From Paragonimus westermani (lineage: Eukaryota > Platyhelminthes > Trematoda > Plagiorchiida > Troglotrematidae): a stretch of 64,000 nt of DNA. The translations under genes and the position numbers were made by a program. The notes under the pieces were generated by a model that was given only the letters and a program-made list of their open reading frames with translations, made no database searches and was not told the origin of the DNA. How positions within the stretch are numbered: position 1 is the stretch's first letter; each line of letters begins with the position of its first letter. This document shows positions 47,569-58,361 of the stretch, piece after piece. The stretch is from NCBI GenBank assembly GCA_008508345.1, contig QNGE01000438.1:220026-284025 (forward strand), in the 5' to 3' direction.

Positions 47569-48005
47569 GTGTAACGCAGCTTGTTGCCAACATTTGTGTA
47601 GGTCGTGTGCATACTGAGACTTTGGCTCACACTTGTTTCTGTTGTCTTCTTTCACGGGGTTATCGTTGGAACCCCTATTTCAGAGGAACGTCGTCCCCCA
47701 GGGTCTCCACATTGCACAAAGCTAGTACACGAGGCCAGAACGTCCGGCTTGCCTGTTACAATCGTGTAACAGTGCGTGCCGCAGTGTTGCCGATGCCGTT
47801 TTAGTTTGCGTTTGTGTGAGTCGTGTATACGGCTCATTGGTCCTTTGGCTCATCCTTTTTCGTATTGTTTCCTTTCACAGGACTTTTGTTGGAACCCATA
47901 CTTTGGAATAGCGCTGTTCCGCGGTGCCTCCACATTGCCCAAAATTCAGTACACAAGTGCCACAGACAGTCAGAGCGGAAGCGGCTGGCCTGTGTTTTAC
48001 AGGGT
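47569..48005 (+). repeat. Two-unit tandem repeat, third copy at 61191-61430
   Basis: Unit 1 (47569-47765) and unit 2 (47766-48005) share, in order, GTAAC, a GTGTTG/TTGTTG word, a GTCGTGT..AC word, TTGTTTC, CTTTCAC, GTTGGAACCC, CTCCACATTGC and CTTGCCTGT/TGGCCTGT. The dispersed third copy carries the same words, with TCGTTGGAACCCCTA matching unit 1 exactly. The units may be LTR or 5' leader sequence of Gypsy-2, which begins just downstream, but I found no matching copy behind Gypsy-2. Confidence 0.6.
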
Positions 48006-48169
48006 TGCCAATTGATGTGACTACTCAACTATTTTATCGAATATTGAAGATTCGGAAGAATATATCTCAAATTTTTCTTTTTAAAGTAGTTTATTTTCTC
48101 ATATAGTGTCAAATTTGTTGCTTTTTCCTACGGCTGACTCATTGTACAGTTCTCAGTTGTGATGTTCAA

Positions 48170-50690
48170 ATGTGTATATGGCTTTACAATGTGTACACTG
48201 TTCGTGCCCTACTGAGCGTGTTTCTCGCAGATGCGTCGAGAACTATACTATTAGTATATTATTATTGTTATTATTTGGGAACTTCGCATTTTGTAAACGT
48301 AAGCGTTCCTGTTGTTCGTGTTCACAAAGAGAGACAAAGTGCTTCAGCAGTGACAAATTGTGTCATGTACAGTCGGTATGCAAATTCGGACGTTCATACC
48401 ACTTAACGACAGATTCTAATCCGAGCGCACAATCACTGACCGGTGACATACACACCATTTTTCTTATCTTATTCACCTCGGAACACTTCTCATGTTACGA
48501 AAGCTCTGGTGTCTGCTTATGTTAAAAGTCACAATTTTACTTTTGACACTAATGTGGTTGAATCAATAACCTTACATCCAGGCCTGGCCTCATTTTATCC
48601 TGATGTTGTTCCGCACCTCACATATGCTGGCATTCGTGGTATTGCTGGTCATTCTTTGGCTCTTACAGACTGCTGCACTGCTTCGGTAGGTTCACCTGAT
48701 ATCTCATTAGTTACCAAATTTGAGTTTAAAGCTCAGATCCTCCTACACTTGGACTTAGAGTTTTGTAACCATCACATTGTGAAACTTCTTCACGGACGTT
48801 AGTGAGTGACTTTTGCTTTGAATAACTTATACCGAACTGTTCTAAAACCACAGGTGGAACGCAAATACCGGAGGTGGAACTTGAAACTCCGGGGGCTGCA
48901 GTCTTTTTCAAGAGACGAATCGTTCTATCTGGTATGCGATGACTTGTACATAATGAATTGCAAACCATATGTGATAAAGGAGAGGTAATGCCTGCTAGCT
49001 CGTCAAACTGGGTGATTTTAATAAGGACACTATTATGAGCTGACGGGAGTACACCGGTAATTTGTGGCGACCACAGGTTGGCGTTGAAAGCACGCCTACT
49101 AAAACTTACTTGCAAAACAAGAGAACCCGTGGATGTGCTGTATCGTTTTTCGGAGTCTGGCATCTTTTTGGAAGTCGACTTAAGGGATGCCTACTTTCAA
49201 AACCCACCTGATGACGTATCGAGCAACCTGCTTGTGATTGCTACAACATTTAGGCTGGATTTATGCAAATGTCTACCCTTCGGGTTGAAAGTTTCGTCAG
49301 AGGTATTTCAGGATGCCATGAGTACAATTTCTGAAGACTTAGATGTCATCAGAACATATAAAGATTATAATACTGTTTACACTTCTGGTAAGCTTATCCA
49401 TGCTCATCACTTCTTGTATTTTCGAAATATTTTCTTTACTTCACTGTGACCCTTAACCCAGGGAGTGTGAATTTTAGTTTTCTCTTACTCATGTGTTGGT
49501 TGCGTCGTTAATGACGATGGCTTCGAGCCAGATTTACAACACTTAGGCCAGTTACTGAATACACCTTTACCAAACACCCTTCAAGAACTCCGTCGCGTTT
49601 TGAGTGCACTCGAATAATAATCACGTATCACTCCGAATTCCGCTCCATGTATTGCCTCTCGTTCCAAGATGTTATTCATCAACGATTTTTCTTGGCCCAC
49701 TAACCACAACAAGACGCTTCGCACTTTACTCGATCATCTTCCGACTACTGTTGCTTTGAAAAATTTTTTATCAAGGTAATTTTGGATGTGTAATTTCGGA
49801 TGATTTTCCCATTGGAATAGATGTATTTTTCGAACAGTGTGCCTGATCTGTTATGTGCATTTCACGCAGTCTGTCTAAAGCCAAACGTGGGTATTCACAA
49901 ACCCATCGTGAGGCCCTGGCAATATACTGAGTTGTTGAAAAACTTCATAAACGTCTTTTTGAAAAACCGTTTACCATTGTATCTGGTCACGAAGCGTTAG
50001 AATTTCCGTATCATCCTAGCAAATTGCTGGCAAAGTCACCTACTGCAATGGTGCAACGCTGGAGCGTTGCTCTTAGCTCCAAAAACTATACAATTATTCG
50101 TTGTAGTGCAAAAACAACTCCCCGTGTTGAGTAAGTATCTTAAATTCCATCACCGTATCTAAACTCTAACGAAGCCGACCGTTTCCTCGTTCATCCACTA
50201 CTGATGAAAACGGATGCACTCCTGCAAAACAATCGCAAATTCTCCGGTTCTGTTATCTCTGCCTCAAGGCATGGCTGAAGACAACCTGAGCCCTGTGGAT
50301 TTCTCACGTTGTAAGATCGTCGCGGCAGCGTGTTCTATACTCCAGGTGGATTACTGTGATTCGATTACCGTGTTGCGATTCCACCGACTCTATGATCTGA
50401 TGTTCCTGCGGATTTGTACTTCGGACATTTAGGAGTTAATAAGATGAATTCACTTGCGCTGTTATCTTGTTTGCGGTCGAAATTAGAATCAGATACTGAA
50501 CACTGCAAAAATTTCTACCAACTATATGCCCGAAATTTATACGAAACAATCACGATGGTTTTCGTGGCTTGCTATTTTTGAAACATTTCAAAGAGTTCAT
50601 GCTGACTACCGTAGTAATTTTTGGGGAACACTTTGTCCCAGTGATTACTCGTACCAATTCTATATGGCCTGAAGTATTTGATTCTATTTT
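48170..50690 (+). mobile_element. Gypsy-2: second decayed copy of the Gypsy-1 family
   Basis: The gag knuckle is at about 48336-48380 (KCFSSDKLCHVQSVC, one cysteine lost). Protease region at 48520-48700 includes VVESITLHPGLA and GIRGIAGHSLALTDC, parallel to Gypsy-1. RT is at 48860-49600, RNase H/tether at 49640-50150 (MVQRWSV, AKTTPRVE), and integrase start at 50560-50680 (FETFQRVHADYRSNFWG for 'fqRvH.DyaGPf'). Shared words with Gypsy-1, such as FQDAM, LQ.L..L.N.PLP and MVQ.WS, show one family. LTRs were not found, and the integrase core is missing. Confidence 0.7.
49078..49449 (+). pseudogene. Gypsy-2 reverse transcriptase core
   Basis: A frame of 123 codons with EVDLRDAYFQNPPDDVSSNL ('iDL.dAY.qipld..s..l'), then CLPFGLKVSSEVFQDAM ('rLPFGl..ap..FQ..m'), then DLDVIRTYKDYNTVYTSG where the active site 'YqDDivvy.sg' has become YKDY. 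Both catalytic aspartates cannot be present, so the enzyme is dead. The first aspartate (LRDAY context) is kept. Confidence 0.78.
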
Positions 50691-52699
50691 TATTTTATAA
50701 AATATTTTAGTTACTGCAGTGTATCATGTGCGGCTTTGACAAGATTTACAGTTATTAGTAAAAAAAAAGGAGAATATAACGATCGTGAGCTATCTTTTGC
50801 GCTGTTCCGGAGGCGCGGCCTGTTTTCAATAAGAATTTCAACAGACTTGCTGTGCTTTACCGTCATTTCTTCGCCTGCATCAAGTGAGGTGATTACGCAT
50901 ATAGTGTTTGGTCGTCGGTGCGTACTTTGGATCTCTCTGTGTGCACAATTAGTTCAGTAAATAGTGGCGTCGCACAGCACAAATGGATAGGCCATGCATT
51001 CTGCATGGCGCCCGAGACTTCACCCTACTAAACACTTTATTATGAGACCGTCAACGCATGGGATAGGTCATGTGGTGGTCAGTCAACAGAGTGGCATCGC
51101 AACATGAAGGCCCCAGCTGTCCCGCCGAGTAAAGTGGGTGGAATTTTACTGACTGATTGGGGTCCTCACAGCTATTGAAATCGCTGGTGGGAAACACTAG
51201 CTGCGATGGCGATGTGCTGCAGTCAAGATGTACCTGCAACTGTGTTATTTCCGGCTTTCTCGCTCAGCATTAATTAATCAGCTCTAGTCTTCTTCCTGGA
51301 AAGTTTTGGGAGCTATTCAACGTCACTGTTGTGCGTAGTATTCAGTCCCTTCATGTCTAACTGCTGGCCGCTGGGAATGAATGGACGACTCAACCAGCAA
51401 CATTATCTTCGACAACATGGGCACAAGCGATTGTTTTCTGGATGTTTCCGCAAGCCATTATGACGCTGGTTTGCGTGGTTAATCTGAAATTTCACTTAGT
51501 CTAACCCTCAGTATCATTGCCTTGCTAAGTTCACCGGCACTCCATTTTCCCCACCGACTAACGTTCACAGACGGTAGTTTCGGTGTTCCTAGAGTATAAA
51601 GAGACGAATAACATGGTTTAGGCCCAAATAGCCCCTATTTTTGCACAAGTATTCAGTGATCAAAGATGTCACAGTGTGTTATCCATATAGCGTGAGAGAG
51701 TGCTTGGTCCCAAACGGCGGGCTGGGAGGTGCGGTCTTCCACCGGCAAGAAGTAGGCCGTTCGACATGAAATTCTCTAGTTTCCCAACAGGACTGAAAAT
51801 GCTGATCAAGCATTACACCTGAAGTGATGGGCTTCTCATGTGTTGTAGGTTATGAACTGACTCCTCTATTGCAACCGACTTCATCGTACCAGCCACATCT
51901 TTATCCACGAGACTGCACCTTGCTGCGCAGTGGCGGCTTGTGTGTCTCGATTACCAGTTGAGAGAAACCGGCCGGTGCGACGGCAACCTCCACCAATTCA
52001 CCCATGCCAGACAGGAAAACGGGAAGGCTTTTGACAAACGAATACTGTGGCACGTTCGCCAGTCAATCTGACCGCTTCGTGTTGAATATATACATAACGA
52101 TTACAGGGAAAGTCACTGATGTTGGTACATCGTGAGCCTCCAGTTACCTGAAATACGGGCATTTAAACCAAAGAAACCCAACCGTTCTGCCTCACAAATC
52201 TCGGCGTCCCGGAAGAATCACAGTCAATATTCAATAGTAATTGCACGTCAAAACAAATCCAACGTGTGTTGGCTAACTCGCACTATGAAATCGGACATGT
52301 ATGTTATGATTACAGCAGAGTGGACGGTGAAATACGTGAGGCTTCTGCTCTTATATATATAGTTCAAGAAACAATTACTCAGGCGATTCAAAACTAAAGT
52401 AAACTGCAATTAGAATGACTGGACCACAGCACAAAAAGCTGGTAAAATCCGCGATGACCTGGGAGTGGATTCCAGGTTAGCGACAATAGAAGATTTCGCG
52501 AGCACCCGCGAAGATCCAGGAAGCGGATTAATGTAGACACTTACGAAGTTCGCACTCTAGAACAGATGGTTCAACAGACCACTCTCGCATGGACGTTAGA
52601 CTCAGTGAGTGTCGATGTATGCTGCATTTCAGATACTAGTATCTAGCGCAGTAGCTCCGCATGAAACTAACAGCTTCCGCACTCTTCACCCGATACTGA
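50691..52699. other. Unassigned stretch
   Basis: The lower part may contain the 5' leader of the RTE element that follows. A weak likeness to the RTE 'GHV.R' tail at about 51040-51200 on the + strand is not convincing. No RNA gene seen. Confidence 0.3.
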
Positions 52700-54661
52700 T
52701 TGTGCACTTCGGGCGATTCCACGGGCGCCACCACCGGGCAGGCTGGAGCAGGTATAGTCTTGAGCACTACGGCCTCAGCCGCGTTGATAGATTGGATTTC
52801 TGTTAGCAGTAGACGTTGTGCCGTCCGTTTGGCAGGTTCTACCAAGGCCAGCTCTAGACACACAACTTTTGGAAGTTTTCGTTGTTCGCTTATGTTCCAG
52901 CTGACTGTAGTGACGTCGATATCAGGGACGCCTTCTACTCGGATCTGGTCACTCTCCTTCGGTTGACACATGGTTCTGAGATAACCACTCTGGCCGGATA
53001 TATGATCGTTCAGGTCGGCCGCCTTAGTGAGGTCGAATCGCGTTTAGGTGGCCGGTTTGTGATGGCATCACGCCACTCGGATAATGGCAGGCGGTTGCTG
53101 CATGTGTGCGCTGAGCATAAGCTATTTATGGTAAGCACTAGTAGTAGACGTCATGCACGCCATTGTTATACTTGTTGCGGCTGTCTCCGAATTGGACTTG
53201 GTCTCAGATAGACCCCATAGCTGTTAGTTATAGATGGCGGGACCCAATTCAGGACTTCGGGCCACGCGTTGGTACGTGGTCGTTTCGTTCTTTTTGCTTG
53301 GCACTGACACAAACGATAACGACGGCTGGCTGTTGAGAAGCTGGCTATGCTGTCGACAGAGCGTAGGTACCAGACTGGCCTGTGAATCACGCCTAGGAGT
53401 TCTCACTGCGAACATTCTCATAGCTGTAATACCGAAATATCCTCTGCCCTTGATGAAGCAAGTTCTATATCATGCGACACGGTTGTTTGTGGCAAAACAA
53501 ATAGTGAATTTCAAAGATATCCTTGGAATTGTTAGGTGTCAGGCAGATCAGTTCCCCTGGTGGTTCATATAATAAGTTTAGCAGCGATATCCTAAAGAAG
53601 ATAGCGCGTAACCTGATCGCTGATCGTTAAGCTTGGCTAACGGAGAAAGTTAAGGAAATGGATATCGCTTTCGCGTCAGGGAGCATCCGTCGACTGTCCA
53701 AGCTTGTCCGTGCAACTGGTCCAAAGCGACTGTCTTCCAGTGAAGCTTTCTATGAGAGACGGCTCATTTAGTTATAACAAGTCCAGAGCGGTGGACGGAG
53801 TACTCTGAAGGTCAATTCAGCTGGCCACCTGCCTCTATTGTGATGTTGCCACAAACTTGCAATGTATCACCCTGGTCGGCAGATTTGGAACCACCCACCG
53901 AGACTGAAATCCGCAACGCATCGCGGCTCTCAAACGCAATACGGCTGCTGATCCAGATGATCTCGCGCCGGCATTTTTCAAGGAAGATGGGAAGGCGACA
54001 GTATAGGCCTTGACTCAGTTGTTTCAACTCGTGTGGATGGTGGAGACCATTCATCCGTGCTGGGGTCATTCGATAATAATCCCCACATTCAAGAAAGGCA
54101 TTGGAGGCTCTTGCGAAAACCATAGAGGATTTGAACTGATCCCGATCATTCCTGTGGTTACGGCATCCATTTCACTTCTTCGACTCACTGCAGTTCGGGA
54201 GGCAAACATTAGGGAAGAACAAGGAGGGTTTCGCTCTGGGCGGAGAGGTATGGATCACATATTTACCCTTCTTCAAATTCTGGAGCGGCGTCACGTGTAC
54301 CGTCGGTCAAAAATTGCCATATTTCTCGACTGTAAAGATGCGTCCGATTTGGTGGATCTATCTACACCTTTAGATTCGCTCAAATGCAGAAGTGTTCCGA
54401 CCGTGTGCGTGAACATACTATCGGCGTTATATTCTCATACTTCAGGTCAGGTTAGGGTTTACGATGATGTCTTGTAGCTTCAGCACTAGGGGCGGCGTGC
54501 GTCACGACTGTCCACCCTCACCATTTCTGTTCAGTTTCTTCATAGACGAAATAATGGAGGACTTTCTGCGGCGTCCACAAGATGCCGGCATGGACCTCTT
54601 ACCTAGTAAAAGACTGACTGACTGACTGGACAGGGTGTTGCTGTTTGACAACTTTGAAACA
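52700..54661 (+). mobile_element. RTE-like LINE: endonuclease and reverse transcriptase
   Basis: The endonuclease runs to about 53410. The segment 52882-53211 reads PADCSDVDIRDAFYSDL, LAGYMIVQVG (for 'vaGDmNaqvG'; the catalytic D and N are lost), GGRF then HSDNGRRLLHVCAEHKLF and the 'F..r..h..TW' part. The linker 53640-53990 reads RRLSKLVRATGPKRLSSSEA and ADPDDLAPAFFKEDG. RT is at 54010-54477 with EEQGGFRSGRRGMDHIFTLL and AIFLDCKDASDLVDL (first catalytic Asp kept). At 54480-54600 PLSPFLFSFFIDEIMEDFL continues in another frame ('GCPLSPflFn..idwim...l'). The element breaks off at the YADD motif, where PLE4 starts. Confidence 0.75.
54010..54477 (+). pseudogene. RTE-like reverse transcriptase, finger and palm
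   Basis: A 155-codon frame: HSIIIPTFKKGIGGSCENHR ('..ivp.fKKGdr..c.NyRgisL'), then REEQGGFRSGRRGMDHIF, then FLDCKDASDLVDLSTPLDSL ('flDfkaAFDsvdR..lw..L'). The frame ends shortly before the second active-site motif. The phenylalanine of AFD has become serine. Confidence 0.75.
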
Positions 54662-54664
54662 TCA

Positions 54665-54848
54665 TCACAACAGAAAAAAGATATATATTACGGTATGTTA
54701 ACATTCCATTCACTCTCACCAGTCGCAAACGTAAAACATGCCAGTTATGTACGTCAAATATTTAACGACACGCATACAAGCCCACGACTTATTATGTAAT
54801 CATGACCATGGCAACCACTTCAACCACTTCTCTGCACATAACTTCCAG
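54665..54848 (-). mobile_element. PLE4: 3'-end fragment of the PLE1 family
   Basis: Matches 1288-1490 (the left arm of PLE1) in the same orientation. Shared words are GTATGTTAACATT, CACTCTCA.CAGTCGCAAACG, TAAAACATGCCAGTTAT, TATTTAACGACACGCA, CACGACTTATTATGTAATC and ATGACCATGGCAAC. It lacks about 18 bp present in PLE1 (the GAGACCAGATACACATAC segment). It is a bare 3' end with no coding capacity, lying between two RTE pieces. Confidence 0.8.
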
Positions 54849-55060
54849 GTGTTGGTGCATGTTTGCTCTGAGCATACGCTATTTATTTTGAGAACTATTA
54901 TTAGACGTCGTGCACACCATTTTTATACGTGGTGCGGCTGTCTCCAAATTGGAATTGGTTTCGGATAGACTCCATAGCTTTATTTATTGATGGTGAGGCC
55001 CAATTCGGGACTGTCTTTCTTAGTGGAACACCGCGATCAATGATGGTTTGGTCATAAGTT
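54849..55060 (+). pseudogene. Second RTE endonuclease fragment
   Basis: Matches 53092-53270 of the RTE above: both contain GTGTGCGCTGAGCAT-like and GTTTGCTCTGAGCAT words, TAGACGTC.TGCAC, GCGGCTGTCTCC.AATTGGA and CCCAATTC.GGAC. It starts exactly where PLE4 ends, so a second RTE copy is joined here. About 210 bp are recognisable. Confidence 0.75.
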
Positions 55061-55339
55061 CTGCTCTCTTTTTTCCTTTATCCACCTACTGTGTGATTAA
55101 AGACGTGAGCCTCTTCATCCCTGTTCCGTTCTGCAACCTTCTGCCTTCTGAGTTCAACGGAGTTAATGCGGATTTGATAAGTTCAGTGATCTCGACCTGT
55201 CTCGGATGTCCTAATCGCGGGATTAGCGATTGGGGTTAACAGGACATTTACTGTGTCTTCTTTCGAGACGATCGGCAACCTGATCATTGCTCACAAACCA
55301 GAGTGGTTGAGCGTTCATATTTGATAATTCTGCCGTGCC
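55061..55339. other. Spacer before the SINE
   Basis: No coding or RNA signal seen apart from weak continuation of the RTE fragment. Confidence 0.3.
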
Positions 55340-55520
55340 TAATGTAAGGTCAATGGCGCAGTGGTCAACACGGTTGCCTCGTGATTAGAATGGCCAGATT
55401 TCAACTCGCGGCCGTGGCAAGGATGTGCGCTACTGACGAGCTCTAATGAGAGCGAAACTCGAGTCTAGTATTTCTTTTCGAAAGAGGCTTGTAGGAAAGT
55501 TTAACTGAATGTGAAAGCTG
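55340..55520 (+). mobile_element. tRNA-promoted SINE-like unit carrying a hammerhead ribozyme
   Basis: The unit starts with a tRNA-like head: box A TGGCGCAGTGG (55354-55364) and a degenerate box B GATTTCAACTC (55397-55407), 32 bp apart, as needed for RNA polymerase III. GCGGCCGTGGCAAGGATGTG follows, then a hammerhead core at 55430-55468. The same layout (tRNA-like promoter, then 'GGATGT', then hammerhead) defines the Sm-alpha satellite/SINE of schistosomes. A possible start of a second unit appears 220 bp later at 55575 (ATAGCGCAGCGAC), so the copy may be the remains of a tandem pair. Box B is weak, so transcription today is doubtful. Confidence 0.75.
55430..55468 (+). ncRNA. Type I hammerhead ribozyme core with minimal stem III
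   Basis: All invariant parts are present in order. Stem I strand is CTA (55430-55432). CTGACGA is the first core box (55433-55439). Stem II is GCTCT-AATG-AGAGC, a perfect 5-bp hairpin (55440-55453). GAAA is the second core box (55454-55457). Stem III is ACT-CG-AGT (55457-55464), only three pairs. The cleavage triplet GTC ends at 55465, and TAG (55466-55468) pairs with CTA to close stem I. The 'A' of GAAA pairs with the T before C, as in known hammerheads. Such tiny stem III forms are known from Penelope elements and retrozymes and usually need two copies to cut efficiently. Outer stem I pairing beyond CTA/TAG is weak. Confidence 0.85.
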
Positions 55521-55574
55521 CGATCAGATGTGAGTGATGGTCAACTCATCAGATACATTAAACCTTCGGCGTCC

Positions 55575-55683
55575 AATAGCGCAGCGACTAAGTTCTGTCA
55601 TGGATTCCGTCGTATTTCTTAACCACAGTGACTTGCAATCGTTGCATAACTGTTAAACAATCCATCTGCAGCTTTTTCACTTA
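55575..55683 (+). repeat. Possible start of a second SINE unit
   Basis: ATAGCGCAGCGACTAAGTTC resembles the box A region of the unit 220 bp upstream (TGGCGCAGTGG). No second hammerhead follows, because LINE sequence starts at about 55684. It may be a chance match. Confidence 0.3.
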
Positions 55684-55840
55684 GTCTGTGGCATAAAAGA
55701 CTATGGGTTACCGTGCTCCGACTGTTATGAGTGGTTTCGTATTACTTGCTTTGGTGGCTCTTCAGAGTTGCGTTACGCATCAACAGCAGCTAATCGGGAC
55801 TGTATCATACCCAACTGTGACAGCTGTTGGTTCTCCGAGC
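55684..55840 (+). pseudogene. PHD-type finger of LINE copy D ORF1
   Basis: One uninterrupted frame starting near 55684 reads VCGIKDYGLPCSDCYEWF, then ITCFGG, then a spacer and PNCDSCWFS. The spacing C..C, aromatic-WF and C, C..C matches a PHD finger, with the expected histidine after WF replaced by arginine. PHD fingers occur in the N-terminal protein of several CR1-group elements. A host PHD protein exon is less likely because LINE RT follows on the same strand. Confidence 0.55.
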
Positions 55841-57670
55841 AGCTCTTTGCTGGCTAGGTGGACACCATCGACAATTCGATGCTCGATGCTGGCGTGTCAG
55901 CACCCAGTAGAAGAGCGCTCCATATTACCGCCGCTAGACCCAGCGGGTACCCTCATATTCATGGCGTGACAACTCTGCCTGAATGATTACCAGGTGGCCA
56001 AAAATTCTTACCCTTTAGTAGTTGCTGATGTCCAGCCGTCGTATTCATCATGTGTCAGCATGCAAGTCCTTTGAACTGAAAATTCTGCCGCAAGGTCAGA
56101 GTCCGTAATAGTGAAGGACCTTCCCGTGCCTCTTCGATTTTCTCTCCAGCTACGCGATCAATACGGCCGTCAACGTTATGGCTCGCTGTCTGTGTTCAAA
56201 TGCAAATAAAACCTGCATATCCCATTTTCATTAGCCGGCTTGCAAGAAAACTCGGCAAAGAGCACGTAAACAAATCGGATATGGTACGGGTTCACTTCGC
56301 GAATACTCTAGATATTGAGGCGGTCCTCCTGGCAGCCTTTAAACTGCAGCCCTCCGACGTTGCCTCAGTTTGTCCTGATATTTTTTAAACTGAGCGACAA
56401 CGAAGGAGCCAGGTCAAAAAATGTAATGACTTGGTCGTCCCCATGATTCACTGTTTAGACATCTTCCAACACATGCTTTCTTCCGCAGTGAACAGCACGG
56501 TATTCAGTGTGGCTGTTCATGTACTATGAGTTTGCTGTCAGTTGCAGAGGAGTGGGTCACTGTTGCCGACGGTGTAAGGAGGATTGATGCTATTTGACTT
56601 GAATTTTCCAAGGTTTTTGACTGAGTGAAGCAGTCTGTTTTACTGGACAACCCCGCCGTTGTAGTATCGAAGGTAATCACCTTTGTCAGATAAAATCTTC
56701 CCTGTCAAACCATTCTTATCAATTGTGGGTGGGTTCCTCCGTATTCCGTGCCAGATTCAACCCCAAAGGAGTCCCATGGGGCTCCATCTTGGGAACACTG
56801 CTTTATCCCCATATTCATCAGTGACTTGCCATCTGGAGTATCACCACCACTGGTGCCGTCTGCCGTTGATATTGAAATCTGGTACATTATGCGTAATAGC
56901 TCTGATGCCATCGCCCTAGATATTGATCTCAGTGCCCTTCAAGAATGACCTAAAACACACTTCATCGAGTCTAACATCAGCAATCGCAACGTTACGTATA
57001 TCACATGTAAGCACGAATTCACCTGCTCCATCGGCAAAGTACCGACCTGAGTTACGGAAGGAGAAAGAAGCCTTGGGACTGGTGTGTCGCGCAGCCTTCA
57101 GAATTCCCCTGACACTGAAGCAAGCGCTAAGAGGGCTAACAGCGCACTGACGCTTTAGGGGCGTGTTTAGAAAATTCGGGCAGTCATGTTTCAAGAATCT
57201 GTATAACAGCTTTCTCCATCGTCACATCGTGCAAGAGATTTGTTTTTTTACAAAAGGAGAAAGTTACTTTGGAACTGTTCAGAGATGCACAACTAATGCA
57301 GTCCGTGGGCTGAGTGTACAACCCTAACTCGAGCGGCCTTGTGATCCAAATCTATTCTCTTCGGAGTACCACAGACAGAGAGGTTACTTTATATTGGCGT
57401 TCATGATTCTGGGGACCAGTGTGGGTCGCTTCTCACGCTTAAGGATATTAGCTTACTCGGGTGATAATCTTTGAATCCAAATTGTCAACACAGAGGACTC
57501 CAGCTAAGACACAACATATTATCGTTCTGGGTCCGCAAAGGCTAGAAATTTCTCCCGGAACATATCTTAGATACCACGACAGTGACCGCGCTCAAACTTC
57601 GTCTTGGTCATCACCACAGCACTCTGTCCGCGCCCTCAGCATACTCTGCTGTACACGGCCACGTGCGTAG
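55684..57670 (+). mobile_element. CR1-like LINE copy D with a PHD-type finger
   Basis: A PHD-like cysteine finger (55684-55840) is followed by poorly readable sequence. Then the RT region at 56530-56940: LEFSKVFD ('lDfskAFD', first D replaced by E), GVPWGSILGTLL at 56768-56805 ('GVPQGSvLGPLLF'), and AVDIEIW near 56870 for 'YADDiKiW', so the catalytic pair is lost. The C-terminal part at 56950-57670 includes SGRRKKPWDW and SKLSTQRTPAKTQHIIVLG followed by LDTTTVTAFKLRLGHH in another frame ('...R......ff..R....WN.LP......s...FK..ld'). It lies directly behind the SINE in the same orientation. Confidence 0.6.
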
Positions 57671-58361
57671 GTTTGTCACTCAAACGGTTCACACTTAATC
57701 ATATGTTCAACAAGCCGTGGACTTGAGTGTATAATAGCGGTTGGCGTGCATTCTTTTGTTCTCTGTTTAAGCATTTCGACAAAAGTAAGGAAAGTTGTGA
57801 CGTGTAACTATTATGCTACTACAGGAATTCCTCATCTAGAGGGAGGGAACAAATAAAAGCTGTCGCATTCCACACCCGCTCATCAACCATTGAACCCACG
57901 GAGGTAGTTATGGCTTCCATAGGGATAGGGCTTCAAGGGAGATCCAAGGAGAGACGGCAGCTTATATATGAGTGATGTGCTTTTATGCACCTATGCATAT
58001 ACATAAACTGTGATATATTAGGTGTAAGGTACACAGTATATGTGTATGTTACATAACCACATATTTGGGTATATTCTGTACATAAACTACTTTATATATA
58101 AAAATTTATCACTATCATAAATATAGGTATTGTGTTTGAAGAAACGAGGATTCGCACTAAACTGACCGTTTTCCGTTAGTAAGAAATATGTTTCTAAGAA
58201 TTTCCACCGAGTGCCATGGAATAGGTCAAAAATGGTGAGATCCCGAATGTTGACTGTTGCCAAAGTCAGTAATATCCGATTGCGCAACCTTGACCTCCGC
58301 GCTCAGGAGAATTTCGTGCGGAAACTTGAAATCTCTTGGCACACAATCAACGAAGCGCAAG
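57671..58361. other. AT-rich spacer with TATA-type low-complexity DNA
   Basis: From about 57960 to 58110 the sequence is rich in TATAT and ACATA words. No gene is seen. It abuts the 3' end of PLE5. Confidence 0.4.

Noticed and set aside
47178..47630. 150-codon minus-strand frame, with an NHYEILGV-like word in another frame suggesting DnaJ
   Set aside because: The word is not followed by the HPDK loop or any J-domain helix, and the frames do not agree.
50203..50230. CTGATGA word
   Set aside because: No stem II or GAAA box follows.
55703..55969. Hydrophobic start of an 88-codon frame read as a secreted protein
   Set aside because: The overlapping frame gives a PHD finger with correct spacing and LINE sequence follows, so the hydrophobic frame is a shadow.
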